A stretch of DNA of 5,285 nt from Pseudomonadota bacterium (lineage in GTDB: Bacteria > Pseudomonadota > Alphaproteobacteria > Sphingomonadales > Sphingomonadaceae), in assembly GCA_030271565.1 (NCBI GenBank), contig JARXKR010000158.1:1-5285 (forward strand), read 5' to 3'. A program made the translations under genes and the position numbers. Under the pieces are notes generated by a model. The model saw nothing but the letters and a program-made list of their open reading frames with translations. It ran no database searches and had not been told where the DNA came from. Within the stretch, counting starts at the first letter, position 1. Each line of letters opens with the position of its first letter. This document shows, piece by piece, positions 1 to 5,016 of this stretch.

Positions 1-1103
1 GCGATGCTTTGGCCGGTGAGGAGCAGGCGGTCGAGCGCGGCGGTGCGGCCGAGGCGGTAGGCGAGGGCGCGGGCTGCCCCAGAGTCTCCCCCCCTGGGGG
101 AGGTGGCAGGCGCTCTTGCGCCTGACGGTGGGGGCCTGTTGGGTGCGGCGGATAGGCCCCCTCCGTCATCGCTCCGCGATGCCACCTCCCCCAAGGGGGG
201 AGACTCTGGGTTGCGTCCCGCCGCCAGTGCCAACCGCTTTTTCTGCGCGCCGGACAGGCGGAAGCGGGCGGCCACTTGCTCGGCCAGAGCGGGTTCAGGC
301 GGGAGCAGGGCCGCCAAACGCCGCACTGCATCTGGCTCGACCCCCTGCCGTGCTTCCTCCGTCACCAACGCCGCCAACGCCCCAACATCCGCCTCAGGCA
401 ACACTTGCCCCAAGACCCCCAACTCTCCCATCCGCGCCACCGTCGGCGCGGGATCGGGCAGGCCGAGCAGGTTGATCATCTCCATCCCGACCCGCTCGCG
501 CGACAAGCCCTTGAGCGTTGCGGCCAGTTCGGCGCAGGCGCTTTCTGAGTCTACGTCAGCAGGCAGCGAACCGAAACGCGCTTGAAACCGGAAGTACCGC
601 AATATCCGCAAGTGATCCTCGCGGATGCGCTGGCGGGCATCGCCGATAAACCGCACCGTCCTCGCCTTCAGGTCGGCCAGCCCGCCGAAATAATCGAATA
701 TCTCGAGCGTCACCGGGTCGGCATAGAGCGCGTTGATGGTGAAATCGCGCCGCGCGGCATCGTCCTGCCAGCCTGTCGCGAAGGCCACGGTGGCGCGGCG
801 GCCATCGGTCGAGACGTCATGGCGCAGCGTGGTGATCTCGACCGGGCCGCTCGCCAGCAGTGCGGTGACCGTGCCGTGATCGATCCCGGTCGGTACCACC
901 TGGATGGCGTGTGCCTTCAATCGCCGCATCACCTCGCGCGGCTCCAGCGGGGTGGCGAGGTCGATATCCTTGACCGCCAGCCCGAGCAAAGTATCCCGCA
1001 CCGCCCCGCCAACATAGCGCGCCTGCCCCGGCCCCAGCGCAGCGAGCAATGCGGCGAGGTCCAAGCGGTGCAGCCATGGAGTGTCGGGGGGGAGGGTAGT
1101 CAC
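1..1103 (-). CDS. cca: CCA tRNA nucleotidyltransferase (3' end off window), with in-frame palindromic repeat insert
   Basis: Template-independent polymerase that builds or repairs the 3'-CCA end of tRNAs in the cytoplasm. 367 codons are visible. The nucleotidyltransferase head has GGAVRD (residues 32-37) and the metal-binding pair D46/D48 in KDIDLAT; RRDFTINAL (118-126) and EDHLRILRYFRF (162-173) match the class II poly(A) polymerase/CCA-adding core. The frame is open from a GTG at 1103-1101, giving the N-terminus VTTLPPDTPWLHRLD, which fits the family; no in-frame ATG is suitable. Residues about 299-342 are translated from a palindromic repeat (79-209), after which family-like sequence resumes (RALAYRLGRTAALDRLLL). 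The stop lies beyond base 1. It follows the Nudix gene after a 163-bp gap filled by another palindromic element, so translation initiation may be affected by its hairpin. Identity is near certain; whether the insert is tolerated is inference from the intact frame. Confidence 0.95.
   Translation of the reverse strand, partial: MTTLPPDTPWLHRLDLAALLAALGPGQARYVGGAVRDTLLGLAVKDIDLATPLEPREVMRRLKAHAIQVVPTGIDHGTVTALLASGPVEITTLRHDVSTDGRRATVAFATGWQDDAARRDFTINALYADPVTLEIFDYFGGLADLKARTVRFIGDARQRIREDHLRILRYFRFQARFGSLPADVDSESACAELAATLKGLSRERVGMEMINLLGLPDPAPTVARMGELGVLGQVLPEADVGALAALVTEEARQGVEPDAVRRLAALLPPEPALAEQVAARFRLSGAQKKRLALAAGRNPESPPLGEVASRSDDGGGLSAAPNRPPPSGARAPATSPRGGDSGAARALAYRLGRTAALDRLLLTGQSI
79..209. 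repeat. Palindromic repeat family A, copy 1, inside the cca coding sequence
   Basis: 131-bp element bounded by a perfect 15-bp inverted repeat, CCAGAGTCTCCCCCC at 79-93 and its complement at 195-209. Inside are the inverted blocks GGGGGAGGTGGC and GCCACCTCCCCC and two small hairpins: CAGGCGC/GCGCCTG on the left and CATCGC/GCGATG on the right. It encodes no protein of its own and has the shape of a MITE or palindromic intergenic element. Read on the minus strand it is open throughout (PESPPLGEVAS... to ...TSPRGGDSG) and in phase with cca on both sides. A related copy lies at 4891-5014. No target-site duplication can be assigned with confidence. The family name is mine; I do not recognise a published one. 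Confidence 0.9.
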
Positions 1104-1110
1104 CAGTTTA

Positions 1111-1260
1111 CTCGCGCAGAGTTCGCAGAGGGCGCAGAGAGGTCCAGATATGCCGCAGGCAGACCATCTATTTCGCCGCAAGTCTCAAGCGAGCGTCGCC
1201 TCATTGAGTGGCTGCGCCGCGAGCACAAATCCTCTGCGCCCTCTGCGAACTCTGCGCGAG
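1111..1260. repeat. Palindromic repeat family B between the Nudix gene and cca
   Basis: A perfect 29-bp inverted repeat (1111-1139 against 1232-1260) encloses about 92 bp. Each arm contains three 9-base periods of CGCAGAG plus two variable bases (1115, 1124 and 1133 in the left arm). The element accounts for nearly all of the 163 bp between the Nudix stop codon and the cca start. In cca mRNA the arm nearest the gene ends only 7 bases before the GTG codon, so a folded hairpin would sit over or next to the ribosome binding region. It shows no sequence relation to families A or C and contains no convincing gene. It is most simply a non-autonomous mobile or repetitive extragenic palindrome. Confidence 0.88.
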
Positions 1261-1266
1261 CAAAAC

Positions 1267-1848
1267 TCACCACGCGATCCGCCGCGCCAGGTTGGCGATG
1301 ATCCCCGCGGTTACCCCCCAGATGCGATGCTGCTGCCACATGATTTCGATGTAGCGCCTTTCCTGGTTCTGCCAAAACGCCGTTTGTTCGGTGTGGTTGA
1401 CCGCATCGAACACGAAATCGACGGGCGCTTCGAACCACTGCGCCACTTCGGTCGGGTTGGGGCGCAATTCCAGATCGGGCGGGACCACCGCGATCACCGG
1501 GGTGATCGCATAGCCGCTGCCGGTGCGGTAGGTATCGCTCGCCCCGATCACGGTCACTTCGGCCGGGTCGATCCCCAGCTCCTCGTTCGCCTCACGCAAT
1601 GCGGCTTCGATCGCGGTTTCGCCGGGATCGATCTTGCCGCCCGGGAAGGCGACCTGGCCCGGGTGCGAGCGCATGTTGGAGGGGCGGTGGATCAGCAGGA
1701 AGCCCGGCCGCTCGCGCGCGGTGACTGCTGCCAGTACCGCGGCGGGGGTTAGATCGCGCGCGGCGAAATGGGTTTCATCGCGGTGATCGCCGGGCGCGGC
1801 ATGGCCTTCGCGGTGGAGCCGTTCGAGCCGCGCGACCAGTTCCTTCAT
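1267..1848 (-). CDS. Nudix hydrolase, probable CoA pyrophosphatase
   Basis: 193-residue cytoplasmic Nudix enzyme predicted to cleave coenzyme A or acyl-CoA into 3',5'-ADP and a phosphopantetheine product. The Nudix box is complete at residues 71-93: GKIDPGE then REANEELGI, matching GX5EX7REUXEEXGU, so the metal-binding glutamates (E86, E89, E90) are present. Directly before it, LLIHRPSNMRSHPGQVAFPG (51-70) matches the additional CoA-pyrophosphatase signature, LLTxRSxxLRxHxGQVAFPGGxxD, of the NudL/YeaB branch. The ATG overlaps the DUF1285 stop codon in an ATGA arrangement, implying translational coupling, and there is no clear Shine-Dalgarno. The length is usual for the family. CoA is the expected substrate but related enzymes accept other nucleotides, so the specificity is inferred from the motif. 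Confidence 0.93.
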   Translation of the reverse strand: MKELVARLERLHREGHAAPGDHRDETHFAARDLTPAAVLAAVTARERPGFLLIHRPSNMRSHPGQVAFPGGKIDPGETAIEAALREANEELGIDPAEVTVIGASDTYRTGSGYAITPVIAVVPPDLELRPNPTEVAQWFEAPVDFVFDAVNHTEQTAFWQNQERRYIEIMWQQHRIWGVTAGIIANLARRIAW

Positions 1849-2384
1849 CCCGGCACCAGCGAGAACCGTGCGCCTTGGCTGGTCACGGACAAATCGGCAC
1901 CGGCGAGGTCCACCAGTTGCAGCCAGGTGCTGCGATTGAGCCGCGCTTGGGTACCGTGCCGCACTGCGAGGTAGATTGCGGGTAATTCGGTGGTGCCGCG
2001 CGCGATCAGCGGATGGTCTGGTCCGGCGACAAAGTCCTCGTCGGTGCCCAGCCGGAAGATCAGCGCATCGCCCTGCCGGACAACATCGACTGCAATGAAC
2101 GCCGCATCGTCGACCGCGATCGATTGCTTCTCATGCGGGGTGACCAGCCAGTGCTGGCCGTCGGCATCCCGCCGGAGCAGGCTGGCGAAGGCGCGGACCA
2201 TGGCGGGGCGCTTGATCTCGCCGCCATTGTGGAACCACCGCCCGTCGGCCTTGATCTGCATCAGGCTGTCGCTGCTGGCTTGCGGGTCCCACTGATCCAC
2301 CGGCGGCAATTTGCGCGCTGCGGCCAGCCCGGCGATTTGCTCGAGCGTCATGGCGGCAAGTTCGGGCGGCGGTTCGTATGGCAT
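1845..2384 (-). CDS. DUF1285 family protein of unknown function
   Basis: 179-residue soluble protein with no signal peptide or membrane segment. It has the recognisable DUF1285 landmarks: PPVDQWDP (27-34), DGRWFHNGGEIKRPAMVRAF (47-66, a pattern of the form DGxWxHxGxxIxRxxMVxxF), LVTPHEK (80-86) and VDDAAFIAVDV (91-101). Family structures solved by structural genomics show a fold of repeated motifs without an assigned activity. I chose the ATG at 2384 because the conserved region begins soon after it; the frame stays open upstream to an ATG at 2477, but that extension would be read from the family C repeat and looks spurious. The gene overlaps the Nudix start by 4 bases and precedes cca, an order I recall from other alphaproteobacteria, hinting at a role near CoA or tRNA metabolism; that link is only association. 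Confidence 0.88.
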   Translation of the reverse strand: MPYEPPPELAAMTLEQIAGLAAARKLPPVDQWDPQASSDSLMQIKADGRWFHNGGEIKRPAMVRAFASLLRRDADGQHWLVTPHEKQSIAVDDAAFIAVDVVRQGDALIFRLGTDEDFVAGPDHPLIARGTTELPAIYLAVRHGTQARLNRSTWLQLVDLAGADLSVTSQGARFSLVPG

Positions 2385-2426
2385 TGCGGGGGCGATGCCA
2401 GAGCGCGGGCCGATGGACAACAATGG

Positions 2427-2543
2427 TTCACACGAAGACACGAAGATGTTGCGCTTGCGGCGGAGCCGCTCTGTCATCCCAAATGCCGGGCTCCTTATGG
2501 TTCGCCTGCGGCACAGAAGGACATCTTCGTGTCTTCGTGTGAA
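2427..2543. repeat. Palindromic repeat family C between the acetyltransferase and DUF1285 genes
   Basis: 117-bp element with a perfect 23-bp inverted repeat, 2427-2449 against 2521-2543. Each arm contains two tandem copies of the 8-mer ACACGAAG (2430-2437 and 2438-2445 in the left arm). The 71-bp centre includes a small hairpin, GCGGC/GCCGC at 2457-2469. It starts 5 bases beyond the acetyltransferase stop codon and ends 42 bases before the DUF1285 start, so it fills most of that gap. In the shared transcript it would form a long stem that could stop polymerase, block 3' exonucleases or uncouple the two genes. There is no long T-run, so it is not a classic intrinsic terminator. Spurious upstream extension of DUF1285 would run through it. 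Confidence 0.88.
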
Positions 2544-2548
2544 ATATT

Positions 2549-3067
2549 CTACCTAGGCCAAGGCCCTAGCATGCCTTCGCAGGGGAGCACCGCCGGGTTG
2601 GCAGCACGCGCGAGCAGACGATGCGGTTCCCACGGGCCGGGCAAGGTCCAGCCGCCGGTGTGCTCGGCGCTGAATTGCCAGAACCGGTCGTAGTATTCAG
2701 GATCGCCGATCATCACCTGTGGCAAGGGCGCGCGCGGGTCGAGGGCGGACAGGCTCGCGCTCATCAGCATCTGGCCATAGCCGCCGCCTTGCGCCTCGGG
2801 CAGCACCGCAACCGGGCCGACCATGATCAGCGGGTGCGTGCGCCCCGCCGGGTCGGTCAGCGCGACCGGCCAGCACTGGATCGTGCCGACCAGCCGCTCG
2901 TCGCCGTCGATCGCGGCAAAGCTCAGCGCTGGCAGCCAATCGAGCCCTTCGCGCAGCTTGTAGGCAGTGCGGGTATGGCGCTCGGGCCCGAATGCGCGGT
3001 CGAGCAGCGCTTCAACCAGCGCGGGATCGACATTGTCGAGCGGGATCAGGGTGGCGGCATCGGACAT
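2549..3067 (-). CDS. GNAT family N-acetyltransferase (YhbS-like)
   Basis: 172-residue cytoplasmic acetyltransferase predicted to move an acetyl group from acetyl-CoA to an unknown amine. The acetyl-CoA pyrophosphate loop is at residues 93-98 (QGGGYG), preceded by the usual beta-4 strand MVGPVAVLPEAQ (82-93). The C-terminal motif GDPEYYDRFWQFSAEH (121-136) followed by LPGP (142-145) is typical of the COG3153/YhbS subgroup. The substrate cannot be read from the sequence. The ATG at 3067 gives a standard family N-terminus; no strong Shine-Dalgarno precedes it. It starts 39 bases after the dehydrogenase stop on the same strand, so cotranscription is likely, and its own stop is followed within 5 bases by the family C palindrome. 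Confidence 0.9.
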   Translation of the reverse strand: MSDAATLIPLDNVDPALVEALLDRAFGPERHTRTAYKLREGLDWLPALSFAAIDGDERLVGTIQCWPVALTDPAGRTHPLIMVGPVAVLPEAQGGGYGQMLMSASLSALDPRAPLPQVMIGDPEYYDRFWQFSAEHTGGWTLPGPWEPHRLLARAANPAVLPCEGMLGPWPR

Positions 3068-3106
3068 GGCGGGCGCGGATAGGGCGCGGCGGCGCGAAAG
3101 TCGATG

Positions 3107-4258
3107 CTATTTGCGCGTCAGCCGCAGCAATCGGCCGCCCTTGCCGTCTTCGAGCAGCAGTAACGAACCATCGGGCGCCTCCCGGATTTCGCGGATGCGG
3201 TGGCCCAGCGGATAGCGCGCCTCCTCGCGGCCCTTGTCGCCGTCGATCTTGACCCGCACCAGTCCGGGATAACCCATCCCCGCGATCAGCGCCTGGCCTT
3301 TCCATTCGGGCCACATCTTGCCCGAGTAGAAGATGAAATCGCCCGGCGCGATCACCGGGTTCCAGCTGATCGCCGGCTGGGCAAGGTCGGGCCGGGTGGA
3401 ATTGCGCGGGATCGGGCTGCCGTCGTAATTGTCCCCATCCGAAACCAGCGGCCAACCGTAGTTCTTGCCCGGCTCGATCCGGTTGAGCTCGTCGCCGCCT
3501 GCAGGGCCATGCTCAAGGTCCCACAATTGGCCACTGGCATCAAATTGCAGCCCGAGCAGGTTGCGGTGGCCGTAGGACCATATTTGCGCCGAAACGCCGC
3601 CCTTATCCGCAAACGGGTTACCCGCCGCCGGGGTGCCGTCGAGGTTAAGCCGCAGCACCTTGCCGAGGTTGTTGGAGAGGTCCTGCGCGGGCGTAAACTT
3701 CTGCCGCTCGCCCGAGGACACAAACATGTACTTGCCGTCGGGCGAGAAGGCGATGCGGTGCGAGAAGTGGCCGCGTCCGGTGACTTTGGGGGTCTGGCGC
3801 CAGATGACTTTGATGTCGAGACTGGCAACAAAGACCAACGTGCCGTTGCCGAACGTCGCTCTTCCAAGCACCGCGCCGCGTGTTCCATCGGGGCCAGCCT
3901 CAACCCAACTGAGGTATGCCACGTGACTTTTCTCGAAATCCGGCGCTAGCGCGATGTCACCCAGACCGCCCTGACCGCCATAGGCTACCTTTGGAACTCC
4001 GGTGACTTCGAGGATACTCTTCTTTTCATCATCGATCCACCAGCGCAGATGGCCGCTGCGTTCGGTAATCAGCGCTGATTTGCCGCCGGGCAACAAAACC
4101 ATCGCCCACGGCTCGTCGAACGTACCCAGCACTTCGACCTTGAACTGATCCTTCACCTCGACCGCGGAGGGCTTGGTGCTATCCCCGGCGGCGGGGCTGC
4201 CGCAGCTTGCGGCGAGCAGGGCGAGCGGCGATAAAGCCATAAGGAACCGAAACGTCAT
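3107..4258 (-). CDS. PQQ-dependent sugar dehydrogenase-like lipoprotein (GSDH family)
   Basis: 383-residue predicted periplasmic six-bladed beta-propeller of the soluble glucose/aldose sugar dehydrogenase family, which oxidises aldoses with pyrroloquinoline quinone and Ca2+. The N-terminus is a short hydrophobic signal (MTFRFLMALSPLALLAAS) followed by Cys19, a slightly atypical lipobox (AASC), so membrane anchoring is likely. Family motifs in order: PWAMVLLPGG (50-59), GQGGLGDIALAPDF (95-108), HFSHRIAFSPDG (164-175, with the expected active-site histidine region), WSYGHRNLLGLQFD (227-240) and LEHGPAGGDELNRIEPGKNY (248-267), the PQQ/calcium-binding segment. The ATG at 4258 gives a proper signal peptide; an in-frame ATG at 4270 is possible but less good. 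It diverges from rnhB with overlapping start codons. The actual sugar substrate and use of PQQ are inferred. Confidence 0.92.
   Translation of the reverse strand: MTFRFLMALSPLALLAASCGSPAAGDSTKPSAVEVKDQFKVEVLGTFDEPWAMVLLPGGKSALITERSGHLRWWIDDEKKSILEVTGVPKVAYGGQGGLGDIALAPDFEKSHVAYLSWVEAGPDGTRGAVLGRATFGNGTLVFVASLDIKVIWRQTPKVTGRGHFSHRIAFSPDGKYMFVSSGERQKFTPAQDLSNNLGKVLRLNLDGTPAAGNPFADKGGVSAQIWSYGHRNLLGLQFDASGQLWDLEHGPAGGDELNRIEPGKNYGWPLVSDGDNYDGSPIPRNSTRPDLAQPAISWNPVIAPGDFIFYSGKMWPEWKGQALIAGMGYPGLVRVKIDGDKGREEARYPLGHRIREIREAPDGSLLLLEDGKGGRLLRLTRK
4241..4246 (+). promoter_or_regulatory. Probable ribosome binding site of rnhB
   Basis: AAGGAA lies 10 bases before the ATG at 4257, a slightly long but workable spacing. 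It supports 4257 over the in-frame upstream ATG at 4173, which would add residues unlike RNase HII. It lies within the antisense of the dehydrogenase signal-peptide codons. Confidence 0.55.
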
Positions 4259-4892
4259 GCCCGCCACCATCGCCCAGACTTTGTCCTATGCCAAGCCATT
4301 GATCGACCGCCATATCGTCGGTGTCGATGAAGCGGGCCGCGGGCCGCTCGCCGGGCCAGTGGTCGCCGCCGCAGTGGTGCTGTGCAAGCCGCGCCCCGGC
4401 GGGCTCGACGATTCAAAGAAACTCAAGCCCGCCCGCCGCGCCGAACTGGAAGCGGCGATCAAGCGGCGCTGCCGCTGGGCGGTGGGGGTGGTCGAGGTCG
4501 ATGATATCGACCGGCTCAACATTTTCGGCGCAACCATGCTGGCGATGACGCTGGCAGTCGCGGCGCTGTGCGAGCAGTTGGACGATGAACCGCACGAGGT
4601 CCTGATCGACGGCAACCTGACCCCGCATGGGCGCCGCCCGGAATGGCGCTGGCCGGCGCGGCCGATTGTCGGAGGGGATGCGCTCGAGCCGTGCATTTCG
4701 GCCGCGTCGATCATCGCCAAGGAACACCGCGACCGGCTGATGCGCGGCTATGCCGAATTGCATCCGCACTACGGGTGGGAGCGCAATGCCGGGTATGGCA
4801 CGCCCGAGCACCTCGCGGCGCTGCTGGAACATGGGCCGTGCCCTCTGCACCGGCGGAGCTTCGCGCCGGTCCGGCAATTGGTGCTTCTGTAA
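4257..4892 (+). CDS. rnhB: Ribonuclease HII
   Basis: 211-residue cytoplasmic endonuclease that nicks 5' of ribonucleotides in RNA-DNA duplexes, starting ribonucleotide excision repair and helping remove primers and R-loops. All family landmarks are present: VGVDEAGRGPLAGPVVAA (21-38) with catalytic D24 and E25, DDSKKL (51-56), LIDGN (116-120) with catalytic D118, GGDALEPCISAASIIAKEHR (139-158) with catalytic D141, and NAGYGTPEHL (177-186) with HRRSFAPVR (198-206) near the end. Length is normal. AAGGAA upstream and the conserved N-terminus support the start at 4257. Its start codon overlaps the dehydrogenase start on the other strand, so its promoter must lie inside that gene. The TAA stop runs straight into the family A palindrome, which likely ends its transcript. 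Confidence 0.97.
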   Translation: MPATIAQTLSYAKPLIDRHIVGVDEAGRGPLAGPVVAAAVVLCKPRPGGLDDSKKLKPARRAELEAAIKRRCRWAVGVVEVDDIDRLNIFGATMLAMTLAVAALCEQLDDEPHEVLIDGNLTPHGRRPEWRWPARPIVGGDALEPCISAASIIAKEHRDRLMRGYAELHPHYGWERNAGYGTPEHLAALLEHGPCPLHRRSFAPVRQLVLL

Positions 4893-5014
4893 AAGAGTCT
4901 CCCCCACTGGGGGAGGTGGGCCGCCGAAGGCGGGTCGGTGGGGGGTCGAGGAGTGCTATGCCCCCTCCGTCAGACCTTCGGTCTGCCACCTCCCCCAGCG
5001 GGGGAGACTCTTTT
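4891..5014. repeat. Palindromic repeat family A, copy 2, directly after rnhB
   Basis: 124-bp element bounded by the perfect 15-bp inverted repeat AAAAGAGTCTCCCCC (4891-4905) and its complement (5000-5014). It shares with copy 1 the termini, the GGGGGAGGTGG and CCACCTCCCCC blocks, and the CCCCCTCCGTCA segment, in the same orientation. The small right-hand hairpin is CAGACC/GGTCTG (loop TTC), where copy 1 has CATCGC/GCGATG (loop TCC): different bases, same stem. Read on the minus strand it is also open, giving ESPPLGEVADRRSDGGG... to ...TSPSGGDSF, the same motif pattern as in the cca insert. Between the terminal GAGTCT and GACTCT codons it is 9 bases shorter than copy 1, so the frame is kept. 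No gene clearly uses this copy. Confidence 0.9.
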
Positions 5015-5016
5015 TC
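4891..5016. terminator. Probable bidirectional intrinsic terminator formed by repeat family A
   Basis: The element's outer stem (AGAGTCTCCCCC paired with GGGGGAGACTCT) is followed on the plus strand by TTTTTC at 5011-5016 and, read on the minus strand, by TTTTAC. Near hairpins CTCCCCC-AGC-GGGGGAG (4990-5006) then GACTCTTTTT also resemble an intrinsic terminator. Placement immediately after the rnhB stop fits a role in ending its transcript and shielding it from transcription from the right. Confidence 0.5.

Noticed and set aside
1..1103. cca as a pseudogene broken by the repeat
   Set aside because: The frame is unbroken through the element and conserved motifs appear on both sides; loss of activity cannot be shown from sequence.
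103..1301. Open plus-strand frames opposite cca, including 103-585 and 582-1301
   Set aside because: They are antisense shadows of a clearly recognised enzyme, made of low-complexity Ala/Arg/Pro residues with no family motif.
1100..1438. 112-residue minus-strand frame spanning the Nudix 3' end and family B
   Set aside because: It is out of frame with the Nudix enzyme and consists largely of repeat-derived sequence.
2385..2477. Longer N-terminus for the DUF1285 protein beginning at 2477
   Set aside because: The extra residues are mostly encoded by the family C palindrome and the conserved domain starts after the ATG at 2384.
4173..4256. Upstream in-frame start for RNase HII at 4173
   Set aside because: The added residues are antisense to the lipoprotein signal region, and AAGGAA precedes the ATG at 4257, which gives a normal family length.
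79..5014. CRISPR array or insertion sequence as the source of the repeats
   Set aside because: Copies are not regularly spaced with unique spacers, and no transposase or cas gene is present.
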